Program-made: the position numbers and the translations under genes
Assembly (NCBI GenBank): GCA_022824685.1
Contig: JAJDZJ010000128.1
Coordinates: 1-37,369, forward strand
DNA: 37,369 nucleotides
Reading direction: 5' to 3'
DNA from: Caldilineaceae bacterium
GTDB taxonomy: Bacteria; Chloroflexota; Anaerolineae; Caldilineales; Caldilineaceae
Part shown: one piece after another, positions 24,033 to 32,904 of the stretch
Position numbering within the stretch: position 1 is the first letter of the stretch
Layout of the letters: every line of letters starts with the position of its first letter
Notes under the pieces: model-generated
The model's database searches: none
What the model saw: the letters and a program-made list of their open reading frames with translations, nothing else
What the model was told of the DNA's origin: nothing

Positions 24033-25490
24033 TTACAAGGCCTGGTTCGCGGCGCGGCCCTCGGGTTCTGATTCACCCTGTATTGGGACTGGATCCTGCG
24101 GATGCCCGGCCTGCGCAAGCGGCAGCCGAATGGAAAATGTGCTGCCCAGCCCCACGCCTGCGCTGGTCACTTCGATCTCGCCGTCGTGGGCCTTGACAAG
24201 CGCCTGCGCGATGGCCAACCCCAGCCCAACGCCACCGGTGTCTCGCGTTCGATTCCTGTCGACCCGGTAGAAGCGGTCAAAGACGCGTGAAATCTCCGCT
24301 GGCGCGATGCCGTCACCGCTATCGGACACATCAATCGCGGCTGTCCCGTCTTCCGTCCGCAATGACAGTGTGATGACCCCGCCGACCGGCGTGTGCTGCA
24401 ACGCGTTTGCCAGCAGATTCTGCAATGTCTGGGCGAACCGTATGCGGTCAACGGCGGCAACAACGGATGCGTCCGGCAACCTGGTATCGAGAGCGATATT
24501 CTTTTCTCCCGCCAATGGGGCAAAGAGCTCTGCAATCTCTTCCAGCAGGACCGCCAGATCTCTGGGCGTGCGGTGCAGCGGCAACTGGCGGGCCTCTGCC
24601 TGAGCCAATAGCCGCAAGTCGTCCACCAGTTGGTGCAGATGGCGGGTCTGGTCATACAGGCGGGCAATCTCCCTCTTTTCCAGGGGGTAGACATCGTCCA
24701 GAATCGCCCGCAGATTGCCTTGCAGAACGGTGAGGGGGGTGCGCAGCTCGTGGGCAATGTCGTTCAACATGCTGCTGCGCAGCGTCTCCGCCTCTTCTAA
24801 CGCTGCAGCCATTCTGTTGAAGGAATTCGACACATCTCGCATCTCGGCACTCCCCTGTTCGGCCACGCGAAAGCTGAGATCGCGCCGGGCGATGGCCTGC
24901 GTCCCGTTCACAAGATGAATGAGGGGCGCAGAAAGCCAGCGACTGACCAGCATGCCAAAGACGATCGCCAGCACCGCGCCGAGGAGAAGAACCTGCAGCA
25001 TAAAATCCCTGGTCCGTTCGGCAAAACCCGACGGGATGTCATCCGGCGGCGCAAAATCAAATGGACGTCCGGACGGGTCTTCCCGCTGGATCAGATCGAG
25101 GAAGCCAACGACGCGCCCATCGACGTTGATGGGCAGGGCCTCCTGCAGCTGGGACGCCTCCAGGCGGCTCGGCCTGTCCGCGCCCGCGGTTGTGTAGAGA
25201 ACCTGGCCCTCCGGGTCCGCCAGAATAAGAACCCTCCTGGCGGCGGCGTTGAAAAAGAGCGCGGAATCAACCCCTTCCAGAAGTGGAGACACGCCCTGCC
25301 AACTTCCGCTGCCGGCATAGTACGCCTCCAGATGATCAATCAGGCCAGCCGGTCTGGAAAAATAGAAAAGGGCCAGCGAGCGCAGATTGTTGTCGGCGAG
25401 GTAGACGCGCGCTGTGTACGAAATGGTTCCAAAGCTGATGATAACGATTGCCGCGAATGCCAGGCTGAGCCGCACCCAAAGCCGGTTCAT
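24033..25490 (-). CDS. Membrane sensor histidine kinase (BaeS/OmpR-partner type)
   Basis: A 485-residue kinase. TM1 spans residues ~8-27 and an extracytoplasmic sensor ~28-163. TM2 spans ~164-184, followed by HAMP (SAPLIHLVNGTQAIARRDLS). The phosphoacceptor His247 lies in NDIAHELRTPLTV. The N box (FAQTLQNLLANALQHT), DSGDGIAP and GGVGLGLAI motifs of the ATPase domain are complete. Its ATG overlaps the stop of the response regulator gene by 4 nt (ATGA), so the two form a pair. They sit downstream of an ABC exporter on the same strand, so the sensor probably responds to envelope stress or to the exporter substrate. Confidence 0.92.
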   Translation of the reverse strand: MNRLWVRLSLAFAAIVIISFGTISYTARVYLADNNLRSLALFYFSRPAGLIDHLEAYYAGSGSWQGVSPLLEGVDSALFFNAAARRVLILADPEGQVLYTTAGADRPSRLEASQLQEALPINVDGRVVGFLDLIQREDPSGRPFDFAPPDDIPSGFAERTRDFMLQVLLLGAVLAIVFGMLVSRWLSAPLIHLVNGTQAIARRDLSFRVAEQGSAEMRDVSNSFNRMAAALEEAETLRSSMLNDIAHELRTPLTVLQGNLRAILDDVYPLEKREIARLYDQTRHLHQLVDDLRLLAQAEARQLPLHRTPRDLAVLLEEIAELFAPLAGEKNIALDTRLPDASVVAAVDRIRFAQTLQNLLANALQHTPVGGVITLSLRTEDGTAAIDVSDSGDGIAPAEISRVFDRFYRVDRNRTRDTGGVGLGLAIAQALVKAHDGEIEVTSAGVGLGSTFSIRLPLAQAGHPQDPVPIQGESEPEGRAANQAL

Positions 25491-26188
25491 TCCCGCTCTC
25501 CCGCCAGCCGGTAACCGACCCCGTAAACCGTTTGGATGAGCTCCGGCTCGCGAGGATCGCTCTCGATTTTGCGGCGCAGGTTTCTGACGTGGCTGTCCAA
25601 CACCCGATCGATGCCGTCGTAGTCATACCCCAATGCCCTATCCATCAGCTCCGAACGCGTGAAGACATAGCCGGGGCTTTCCATTAGCGTCTGCAGCAGG
25701 CTGAACTCCGTAGGCGTCAATTCGACGGCTGTCCCCCGCACCCGCACGTTGCGCCGTTCTACGTCCATCTGCAGAGCGCCAGAAGCCAGCGCCGGCGTCC
25801 GCGGCGCCGCCCTCTGTGTGCGCCGCAGCAGCGCCCGTACGCGGGCCACCACTTCGCGCGGATTGAACGGCTTGGTGACATAGTCGTCCGCGCCCAGCTC
25901 CAGGCCGACGATCTTGTCCGTATCCTCGACCCGTGCTGTCAGCATGATAATCAGCGTGTTCGCCAGCTTCGCATCCCCGCGGACAGTGCGCGTGATTTCC
26001 CAGCCGTCCCTGTCCGGCAGCATCAGATCCAGCAAGACCAGCGCAGGCGACTCCCGCCGCAGCGCATGCAGCGCGCGCTCGCCGTCATAGGCGACGGACA
26101 CCGCGTACCGCTCCCGCTCCAGGTAGCTGCGCAGCAGGCGAACGATTTCGCGGTCATCGTCTACAATCAGTATGCGTTCCTCGGCCAT
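25487..26188 (-). CDS. OmpR/PhoB-family response regulator
   Basis: The start at ATG 26188 gives 233 residues (MAEERILIVDDDREIVRLL). The receiver has acidic residues 10-12, phosphoacceptor Asp54 (LLDLMLPD), the Thr of MLTARVED and Lys106 (VTKPF). The winged-helix output domain follows (VELTPTEFSLLQTLMESPGYVFTR, DSHVRNLRRKIE, VYGVGYRL). It overlaps the histidine kinase gene by 4 nt. A likely target is the promoter upstream of the ABC operon, where two 8-bp direct repeats with an 11-bp period occur (30286-30304). Confidence 0.93.
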   Translation of the reverse strand: MAEERILIVDDDREIVRLLRSYLERERYAVSVAYDGERALHALRRESPALVLLDLMLPDRDGWEITRTVRGDAKLANTLIIMLTARVEDTDKIVGLELGADDYVTKPFNPREVVARVRALLRRTQRAAPRTPALASGALQMDVERRNVRVRGTAVELTPTEFSLLQTLMESPGYVFTRSELMDRALGYDYDGIDRVLDSHVRNLRRKIESDPREPELIQTVYGVGYRLAGERE

Positions 26189-26354
26189 AGGCCCGTTATA
26201 GCCTGTTCCTCCTGCAAGGGCAAGTTGCTCGACCGGCATGGGCTCGGGCTCCCTCAAGTCTGCGGGGCCCAGATTTCCAGAATCTGAACCCCTGTTGATC
26301 CAGCGCGATCCGCTCCCGCAGCCTGCGCCGCTCACAACTGCGCGCGCTCGTTTT

Positions 26355-27998
26355 CTACGGACGCCCGCCGCCCGCGCCTTGCGCGCCCGGGGGCGGCCCC
26401 CCGGAGAAGGGAACCCATTCGTCCTCCTGCTTGACGAAGGTGGTGGCGCCCAGCACTGCATCGCCGCCCTGCAACTGTGTTGAACGGACAACGGTCCACT
26501 CACCCTGGACTCCCTCCACGACGACCGCGACCGGCAGCATCTGGTCGTCGCTCGCCTTGAGCACAACCGTCTCGCCGTCATACGCCTGCACCGCGGTCGT
26601 GGGCACCAGCCATCGGGCATCCGCCATGTCGCTGCGCAAGGTGGCAACAGCCGTCATGCCCGGTCGCACACCTTCCAGGGCTTCATCGATCAGCCGCACC
26701 GTCACCGGGTAGTCGATCACGCCCTCTTTCGCATTGCTTGTGGGTTCGATGCCGCTGATCATCCCGGCAAAGACCCTTTCGGGGAAGGCATCGATCGAGA
26801 CGTCCGCCAGCTGACCGACGCTGATCTTGGGGATGTCGACTTCGGCGACATCGATCGTCAGCTGAAGCTGGCCCAGGTCGGCCACCGTAATCGCGACAGT
26901 GCCCGCTGATATCCGGTCGCTTTCATCTACGTTGACCTGTAGAACAGTGCCGGCGGCCGGGGCGTTCAGATCCGCTTTCACCAGGTCGAGCCTTGCCTCC
27001 AGCAGAGTCAGCTGGGCCTGCTCGATCGACAACCGCGCCAGTTCCACATCTGTCTCATCCGCGCCGCGCAACAGTGCGTCCAGCCTGGACTGGGCCGAGG
27101 CGACCTGCGCCTGCGCCGCCGCGATGTTCACGGCCGTCGGTCCGGCCACCAGATCATCCAACTGCTGCTGCGCAGTCTGGGCCTGGCTCAGCGCCGCCTG
27201 TAAATCCGCCTGTGAGGCCGGCGCGACCGCCTCCTCATAGGCGGCCCGCGCCGACTCGTAGGAGATGGTCGACTGCTGCAACTGGGCCGCCTGCCGCGTC
27301 ATGCCCACATCCTCGCGCCAGGCTACCTTGTCATACTCGGTCTGGGCTTCCTGCATGGTGACGCGAGCGTTTTCCACCGCGGCCGCCAGTTGGATCCGTT
27401 CATTCTCGCTGGCCCCATCCCGGAGATCATTGTATTTCGCCCATGCCGAGGCCGCGCTGCTGCGCGCCGCGGCCAGCGCCCCTTCGCTGGCTCCGTTCTG
27501 CACTTCGGCCAGATTTTCCTCCGCCGACTTCAGCTCCGCCGCGGCCGCGGCAAGCTCTGTCGCATCGGCGTCCGCCAACAGATTTTCGAGCTGCAGTTCA
27601 GCTGAAGTCAGATTGAGGTCTGCCTGGTCCACGGCCCTGCGCAGGTCTCCCCGCTCCAGCACCACCAGCAGATCGCCGCTGCCGACCTCGTCGCCCACCT
27701 CCACCAACACCTCTTCCACGTAGCCGTTCACCTGGGCCACCACCTGCGCCGTATCCACCAGCTCGATATTTCCGGCCGCAGTAACCCGGTCGACCGCCGT
27801 ATCCGCCGGGCGGATGACCGTGGTCCTGATGCTGGCCGCCGGCTCCGTTCCAGATGCCGGCGCCGCGATGGCTGCCATCTCCCTTCCGGCTGCCGTCTGT
27901 TCGGGCGCAGCGATGCCGAGGAAACCTGCCGCGCCGACGCCCAGCCCAACGCCGATCACCACGGCGCCCAGAATGAACAGAATAGTTCTACTCTTCAT
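26355..27998 (-). CDS. MacA/HlyD-like periplasmic adaptor (membrane fusion protein)
   Basis: The start at ATG 27998 with AAGGAG about 9 nt upstream gives 547 residues. An N-terminal membrane anchor (IILFILGAVVIGVGLGVGA-like, residues 5-28) is followed by the first half of the lipoyl domain (VAQVNGYVEEVLVEVGDEVG). A very long Ala/Gln/Glu-rich coiled coil spans roughly 130-355, then the second lipoyl half (LNAPAAGTVLQVNV), and beta-barrel and membrane-proximal domains (VPTTAVQA). The C-terminal tail is Gly/Pro-rich. It is longer than MacA (~370) because of the coiled coil. It is translated after the permease gene in the same operon and would link the exporter to the outside. Confidence 0.88.
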   Translation of the reverse strand: MKSRTILFILGAVVIGVGLGVGAAGFLGIAAPEQTAAGREMAAIAAPASGTEPAASIRTTVIRPADTAVDRVTAAGNIELVDTAQVVAQVNGYVEEVLVEVGDEVGSGDLLVVLERGDLRRAVDQADLNLTSAELQLENLLADADATELAAAAAELKSAEENLAEVQNGASEGALAAARSSAASAWAKYNDLRDGASENERIQLAAAVENARVTMQEAQTEYDKVAWREDVGMTRQAAQLQQSTISYESARAAYEEAVAPASQADLQAALSQAQTAQQQLDDLVAGPTAVNIAAAQAQVASAQSRLDALLRGADETDVELARLSIEQAQLTLLEARLDLVKADLNAPAAGTVLQVNVDESDRISAGTVAITVADLGQLQLTIDVAEVDIPKISVGQLADVSIDAFPERVFAGMISGIEPTSNAKEGVIDYPVTVRLIDEALEGVRPGMTAVATLRSDMADARWLVPTTAVQAYDGETVVLKASDDQMLPVAVVVEGVQGEWTVVRSTQLQGGDAVLGATTFVKQEDEWVPFSGGPPPGAQGAGGGRP

Positions 27999-28153
27999 AT
28001 GAATGCTCCTTTCGATCGATAAAATCGTTTGCCGTCTGTTGCATATTTCGCCGCTTTCGATGCGCGGCCGCAAGGGACTCCGGATGGGGACTCCGTCTGC
28101 CTTCAGCCGGGAAGTAGGACAACTGCCCCTTCGACTTCTCCCCGGCACGTGCA

Positions 28154-29392
28154 TCACTCGTATCGCAACGCCTCAATCGGATCCAGCTGGGTCGCGCGCA
28201 TCGCCGGATACAGCCCGAAGACCAACCCGCAGCCGGCGCTGACGCCCACAGCCATGATCAGTGCGTCGAACCCTATCAAGAGGTCGAAAGAGAAGTTGGG
28301 GATTCTTGACACCAGCAGGGCCGCCCCGTAGCTGATCGCGATTCCTATCAGCCCCCCCAGCAGCGTCAGCACCAGCGACTCGATCAGAAACTGCAGCAGA
28401 ACGTCGCTGGTGTGCGCGCCCAGCGCCTTGCGCAGGCCGATCTCCTTGGTGCGCTCCGTGACCGATACAAGCATGATGTTCATGATGCCGATGCCGCCCA
28501 CCACCAGACTGATGGCAGCGCTGCTGCTCAGCAGCAGCGTAAGCGTGCCGGTGACGGTGTCGATCGTTTCCAGCAGGCTGGCCTGTGTGCTGACGCTAAA
28601 GTCATTGTCGTCTTCCGCATTCAGTCCATGGCGCAGACGCAAGGTCTGTTCGATCTGCAGTTCGGCTGCCTCCACCCGCTCTTCACTCAACGCATCGGCC
28701 GATATCGATGTAACAACATATTCGCCCCGGTAGCGGGGCACGTTGAAGACGCGCCCGTGGGCCGCGCCAATAGGGATGAACCCGCTCTCGTCATTGCTGC
28801 CGAAACCCGCATTGCCGCTCTCTTCCAGCACACCGACGACCGTGTACGGCTCCCCATCGATGCGCACGCTCTCACCTACGACCTGCGTGCGCTCGAAAAG
28901 ATCGGACGCCACGGTCGTCCCGATGACGATCACATTGCTCATCTGCGTGACTTCGTCCTCCGTCAGAAAACGGCCCTCGGCCATCTCCAATCTGAGAACA
29001 TCGGCATAGGCCGCAGTCGTCCCTGTCACCCGAACCTGCGAGTTGTTGCTGCCGGCGACCAGTTGGAGGTTGCCCGCATATTGGGGCACCACCTCAACAA
29101 CATCCGGATGGAATGCGGGGTCGGCAAGCGCCTTTACGTCGCCCATGGTCAATGTCTGAACCGGGCTGCCGGCGCCCTCTCCTTCGGTCTCTGTGACCGG
29201 GCTGATCGTCAACCGTGTTGTGCCCTGGCTAGCGACTTCGCCCAGAATGCTCTCTGACGCGCCGCGACCGATACCCAGTATTGTGAGGACCGCGGCCACG
29301 CCGATGATGATGCCCAGCATCGTCAGGCTGGCCCGCATCTTGTTGGCAGCAATGCTGTCGAAAGCGACCGGAAAATATCTAACCAGTTTCAT
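28154..29392 (-). CDS. MacB-like ABC transporter permease
   Basis: The start at ATG 29392 gives 412 residues, [42 protein letters not shown]1 is at ~20-43, and a large extracytoplasmic MacB_PCD domain spans ~45-280. Three C-terminal membrane segments follow (SSAAISLVVGGIGIMNIMLVSV, FLIESLVLTLLGGLIGI, ALIMAVGVSAGCGLVFGLYPA), with the FtsX-type ERTKEIGLRKALGA coupling segment. It overlaps the 3' end of the ATPase gene by 14 bp. MacB-type permeases export macrolides, peptides or lipid-linked substrates by mechanotransmission. Part of an ATPase-permease-adaptor-regulator-kinase operon. Confidence 0.92.
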   Translation of the reverse strand: MKLVRYFPVAFDSIAANKMRASLTMLGIIIGVAAVLTILGIGRGASESILGEVASQGTTRLTISPVTETEGEGAGSPVQTLTMGDVKALADPAFHPDVVEVVPQYAGNLQLVAGSNNSQVRVTGTTAAYADVLRLEMAEGRFLTEDEVTQMSNVIVIGTTVASDLFERTQVVGESVRIDGEPYTVVGVLEESGNAGFGSNDESGFIPIGAAHGRVFNVPRYRGEYVVTSISADALSEERVEAAELQIEQTLRLRHGLNAEDDNDFSVSTQASLLETIDTVTGTLTLLLSSSAAISLVVGGIGIMNIMLVSVTERTKEIGLRKALGAHTSDVLLQFLIESLVLTLLGGLIGIAISYGAALLVSRIPNFSFDLLIGFDALIMAVGVSAGCGLVFGLYPAMRATQLDPIEALRYE

Positions 29393-30185
29393 AGACCTTC
29401 TCCTCAATCTGCTCCATCACGGCGGGCCGCGGCAGCGGCGCAAGCGCGGGCTCCCTTAGCCCGTTGGTTCCTCCAGGCGCAGCAGTTGCCGCCGCGCCGC
29501 GCGAATCGGAGATGATGGCGCCGTCCCGCATTGTAATTGCGCGTCGGGCCCGGTCGGCGACCTCCTGATCGTGTGTAATGATGATCAGGGTCAGTCCTTC
29601 CGCGTGCAGCTTCTCAAAGAGTGTCATTACCTCTTCACCCGTTCGCGTGTCGAGCGCGCCGGTCGGTTCGTCCGCCAGGAGGAGGCCGGGCCGGTTCACG
29701 AGCGCGCGGGCGATGGCCACCCGCTGCTGCTGGCCGCCCGATAGCTCCTCCGGCTTGTGGTCTGCGCGGTCGGCCAGGCCCACCTGCGCCAGCGATTCCA
29801 ACGCCCGCTGGCGAGAGGCGCTGCGAGCGATTCCCGCGTAGAATAGCGGCAGCTCCACCTGCCGCCACGCAGGCGCACGCGCCAGCAGGTTAAACTGCTG
29901 GAATACGAATCCAATCTCCCTGTTGCGCAGATCCGCCAGCTGCCTGCCGGTCAGGTCGCCGGCGCTATGGCCGCGAATCTGATAGACCCCGTCGGTGGGG
30001 CGGTCCAATAGGCCGACAATGTTCATCAGCGTGCTCTTGCCGGAGCCGCTGGTACCGACGATCGCTACGTATTCCCCCTCCTCTATTGAAAGGGAGACAC
30101 CGTCCAATGCGAGGACCTTCGTCTCCCCCATCTGATAGACTTTCGTTACCTCCTGCATGTCGATCAGCGCTGACGGACCGGGCAT
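29379..30185 (-). CDS. MacB/LolD-like ABC transporter ATPase
   Basis: A 268-residue nucleotide-binding subunit. Walker A is GTSGSGKST (44-52), the Q-loop FVFQQFNLL, the signature LSGGQQQR (148-155), Walker B LLLADEP (168-174) and the H-loop ITHD. AGGAG about 8 nt before the ATG supports the start. The last ~35 residues form a Gly/Pro-rich tail absent from LolD. It is the first gene of the operon ATPase-permease-adaptor-response regulator-kinase, read leftward. Confidence 0.94.
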   Translation of the reverse strand: MPGPSALIDMQEVTKVYQMGETKVLALDGVSLSIEEGEYVAIVGTSGSGKSTLMNIVGLLDRPTDGVYQIRGHSAGDLTGRQLADLRNREIGFVFQQFNLLARAPAWRQVELPLFYAGIARSASRQRALESLAQVGLADRADHKPEELSGGQQQRVAIARALVNRPGLLLADEPTGALDTRTGEEVMTLFEKLHAEGLTLIIITHDQEVADRARRAITMRDGAIISDSRGAAATAAPGGTNGLREPALAPLPRPAVMEQIEEKVYETG

Positions 30186-30285
30186 ATCTCTGTCTCCTGT
30201 AGCAGAAACGCGAAAGATTGCGGAACGGGTGCGACCATGGGCCGCAATCCGGCCACTGACTTGACTCTCTGCAGGATAACGCTGG

Positions 30286-30304
30286 AATCTGGAAAAAATC
30301 TGGA
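30286..30304 (-). promoter_or_regulatory. Candidate OmpR-type operator upstream of the ABC operon
   Basis: Two copies of AATCTGGA (30286-30293, 30297-30304) repeat with an 11-bp period. This is the spacing of direct repeats bound by OmpR/PhoB-family regulators. They lie about 100 bp upstream of the ATPase ATG. On the minus strand a TTATCC-like -10 follows closely. The operon encodes such a regulator, so autoregulation is plausible but unproven. Confidence 0.4.
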
Positions 30305-30601
30305 GATGAAGCAGAGGAAATGGGGAGGATGTTTTTGCGGCGACGCGGCCGTAACGCGAAGCTGCGGAAATGCGCCGGCCTCAGAGGCCGGAAGATGAGG
30401 ATACAGGCGCCGGCGGCTGGCGGCGCCCTTGCCAATCGCCCCGGTCCGCCGCTTTCGGGCGGCAGTTCCTGGTTGCCAGTGGCGCGTGGTGAGAGGGTCT
30501 TTCGCTCTGGGCGCCGAGGGCTGCCGGTGGAGTGGCGCTTGGGCGTTGCGCCGTGCCCTACGCGTCGCTGCGCGCCTGCGGCGGATCAGCGCTGCCAGCT
30601 A

Positions 30602-30691
30602 TACGTAGACGGATCGTACGGATATTGCCCGGAACAGATTCTGCCGCGATTTTCAGCGCATCCCAGGCGCAAAAACAGCCCCTCCACCAGT
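30602..30691. repeat. Intergenic repeat element, copy B
   Basis: This is the second copy of the element at 6301. TACGTAGACGGATCGTAC and ATTGCCCG are identical, and the blocks GCGCATCC and CACCAGT keep their spacing over 90 bp. Here the perfect hairpin of copy A at the left edge is missing. Confidence 0.65.
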
Positions 30692-30832
30692 GTATTTGAC
30701 CGCTGCCCCTTCAGTGGATCGCACCCGTTTCAGGACGAATCCCGCACAGCGCGGCGATTGACCAACCGGAAATCGCTGGGATATGATTTTTCTGTGTGGG
30801 TCTGCTGTTCCGATGCGCCGCGCCGGCGCCGA

Positions 30833-31642
30833 TCAACCGTTTTGCACGCTCGCGATCGTCTCTCGCAGAAAAGCGACCGACTGCGCCAGCGCTGCTTTCG
30901 GGTCGCCCGCCACCCGGCATTCGTAGGTCAGATAGCCTTTGAATCCGATGTTGGCCAGGGCCTGAATGCCCGCCCGCCAGTCGACGTCCCCGATGCCCGG
31001 TTGGATGCGCGTATTGTCTGCCACGTGGACATGACCGATGTATGGGCCTATCTTACGGATCGTCGCCGGCGTGTCGACTTCCTCGATGTGCATGTGGAAG
31101 AAATCGGTCAGCAGGGCCACCCCAGGAGGATCCCCTGCCTTCTGGATAATCTCCACCCCGTCCTCCTGTCGCCGCAGCAAATGTTGCTCATAGCGGTTGA
31201 GAGGCTCTAACAAAAGCAGTGTGCCATGACTGTGGGCAAACGCGGCCAGTTCCCGCGTGATCTCGACCAGCAGCTCTTTTTCCAGTGCCACTGCATCCTT
31301 GAGCGGCGAGAGATCGGGCAGCCGGGGCGGGCCGAAGATAGGAGGCACAATCTGCCCGGCCGCGTCGAAATGGCCGCAGGCTTCCAGATTGCGCTTGGAT
31401 TCGTCGATGCTGGCCCGGCGTTTGACCGGGTCCGGGTCGAGCCAGTCGAAGGTGGCCTGGCCGCAAATGGACGATATGCGCACCGTGCGATTGCGGAACG
31501 CGGCCTCGTATTCGCTGATGTGGTCATAGAGGCGCGACCGGCCCTGGACTTCGACACCGTCGATCTGCAGCGCCTCGGCGCAGTCCAGCTTCTCGTTCAG
31601 CGTTTCGCCCGGCAGCAGGTTTTCCTGTATTGAGATGTGCAT
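30833..31642 (-). CDS. Sugar phosphate isomerase/epimerase-like TIM barrel
   Basis: A 269-residue protein of the xylose-isomerase-like TIM-barrel family (AP_endonuc_2). It starts MHISIQENLLPGETLNEKL, with AAAGGAGA before the ATG. Metal-site residues expected for the family are present: Glu in LLLEPLNRYEQ, Asp/His in LLTDFFHMHIEE, His in IGHVHVADNTR and Glu in YLTYECRV. Enzymes of this kind isomerise or epimerise keto-sugars or act on inosose-like compounds; the exact substrate is open. It stands alone, but Gfo/Idh and dehydrogenase genes 1-5 kb away suggest a shared role in sugar or polyol breakdown. Confidence 0.87.
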   Translation of the reverse strand: MHISIQENLLPGETLNEKLDCAEALQIDGVEVQGRSRLYDHISEYEAAFRNRTVRISSICGQATFDWLDPDPVKRRASIDESKRNLEACGHFDAAGQIVPPIFGPPRLPDLSPLKDAVALEKELLVEITRELAAFAHSHGTLLLLEPLNRYEQHLLRRQEDGVEIIQKAGDPPGVALLTDFFHMHIEEVDTPATIRKIGPYIGHVHVADNTRIQPGIGDVDWRAGIQALANIGFKGYLTYECRVAGDPKAALAQSVAFLRETIASVQNG

Positions 31643-31851
31643 GGGGTCTCCTTTAAGACGAGCGGTCCCGTCGTCAGAATGGTGTTGCGCGATCTATCTT
31701 GGCAGAGCGGTGCAAGGACGCCGGCGCGCTTCCCTGCTTCAGGCTGTCCCGACACGGGCCCTTTTTCCCGCTCGCGATACCTGCGTGTGTGTTCCCAGCA
31801 TCCATATAGCGATGCGAAAGGGCATGTGATACACTCAAATACCGGCTTGCA

Positions 31852-32805
31852 TTGTCTTTTATTGCCTGTGATTGCGTCCAGGGCGCGTTGGCGTCAACGA
31901 CCGCCGGCAATCCGCTATCTTGTAGAGCGAATCTCTTCTGCAAAGTGATAGACCACAGTTCACCGCGCTCCTCCCAACCGGGAGCGCACTCGACAAATCC
32001 CGATGACGATGGCGACTGGGTCCCTGAAACGCCCTCCGCCTCCGAGCGAAATGCCGCCGGACCGGGCGGCGGTACACACCCGCGCGCAGAGAGCGATACG
32101 GCAGGGCATCAATCAAACGCGCTCACAATCCACCGGCGCCAGACACCCGTTCTGCGACCGGAAGTCATTATCGAGATTCCTCCGCCTGTCAACAAGACCC
32201 GGCGTTATGTCTGGTTGGGCGCAGCGATCACCCCTCTGATCATCACGCTAATCGCGCTTTCCGCGCTGGCGATTCGGTCCCAGAACACGTCCACCGTCAC
32301 GGCGCAAGAGGCAACCGTGGAGGCGCGCGTTGCCATGCGTTTGGCGGAAGAGCGGGCCAAAGACCACCCCCAATACGCCGCCACCGCCGCGTTGGAGGCA
32401 ACCGTGGAGGCGCGGGTCGCGATGCGCCTGGCCGAAGAACGGACCGTCCGGGCGCAGCAATCGCCGGCGATCGCGTCGTCTGCGGGGGAACCGACCGTGG
32501 GCCTGACCGCCGCCACCGCCGCGGCGCCCCCCGCCGCACCTCTCTACGCCCGCTCAGCTGTCGTGTTGAATCTTCGCCGGGGCCCCGGTGAAAACTACGA
32601 ATCGCTCGGCCTGATCCCGCCCGGAGAACAGCTGCGCCTGCTCGGCCGTACCGTCGACAGCGGCTGGTTCTACGTCGCGAAGACCGCCGGTGTCTCGATC
32701 GAAGAAGAGCAGGGATGGGTGGCCGGCTGGCTGGTCGATGTCCCCGGAGATCCAATGCTTCTCGACGTCGTATCCCCCAACCCGCTCGCGACGCAGAGAG
32801 AGTAG
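31852..32805 (+). CDS. Membrane-anchored SH3b-domain protein with 16-residue repeats
   Basis: The frame has no ATG before the membrane segment; TTG 31852 (317 residues) or GTG 31948 (285 residues) are possible starts. The N-terminal ~110 residues are polar and disordered-looking. A transmembrane helix follows at ~120-141 (VWLGAAITPLIITLIALSAL). Two copies of EATVEARVAMRLAEER are at residues 153-168 and 182-197, helical and probably coiled-coil. A bacterial SH3 domain at ~232-298 has the signatures VLNLRRGPGENYESLG and GWVAGWLVDV. SH3b domains of this kind often bind peptidoglycan or act as surface spacers. It is divergent from the TIM-barrel gene and convergent with the Gfo/Idh gene. Confidence 0.72.
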   Translation: MSFIACDCVQGALASTTAGNPLSCRANLFCKVIDHSSPRSSQPGAHSTNPDDDGDWVPETPSASERNAAGPGGGTHPRAESDTAGHQSNALTIHRRQTPVLRPEVIIEIPPPVNKTRRYVWLGAAITPLIITLIALSALAIRSQNTSTVTAQEATVEARVAMRLAEERAKDHPQYAATAALEATVEARVAMRLAEERTVRAQQSPAIASSAGEPTVGLTAATAAAPPAAPLYARSAVVLNLRRGPGENYESLGLIPPGEQLRLLGRTVDSGWFYVAKTAGVSIEEEQGWVAGWLVDVPGDPMLLDVVSPNPLATQRE

Positions 32806-32904
32806 CGGTCGAGGACAGGGAAAAGACCCTCGCGCGTTTCTTCCAGTACGGCAGCGCGCCTGATGCGCGCATAGCGCGTAACGGCAGCGGCCTGGCCCGC
32901 CGCA

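Larger units (their letters stand above)
30186..30832. other. 647-bp gene-free region
   Basis: It lies between the ABC operon start and the end of the TIM-barrel gene. It contains the candidate operator at 30286-30304, a perfect GC-rich hairpin CCGGCCTC-A-GAGGCCGG (30375-30391), and repeat copy B from 30602. A plus-strand open frame crosses it and continues over the TIM-barrel gene on the other strand; it shows no family signal. Confidence 0.6.

Noticed and set aside
23815-24033. N-terminal extension of the carbamate kinase frame
   Set aside because: The extra 73 residues have no kinase homology; the fold begins just after the ATG at 23814.
30320-31210. Plus-strand open frame across the gap before the TIM-barrel gene
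   Set aside because: It runs over repeat B and antisense to the TIM-barrel gene; there is no ribosome site or family match.
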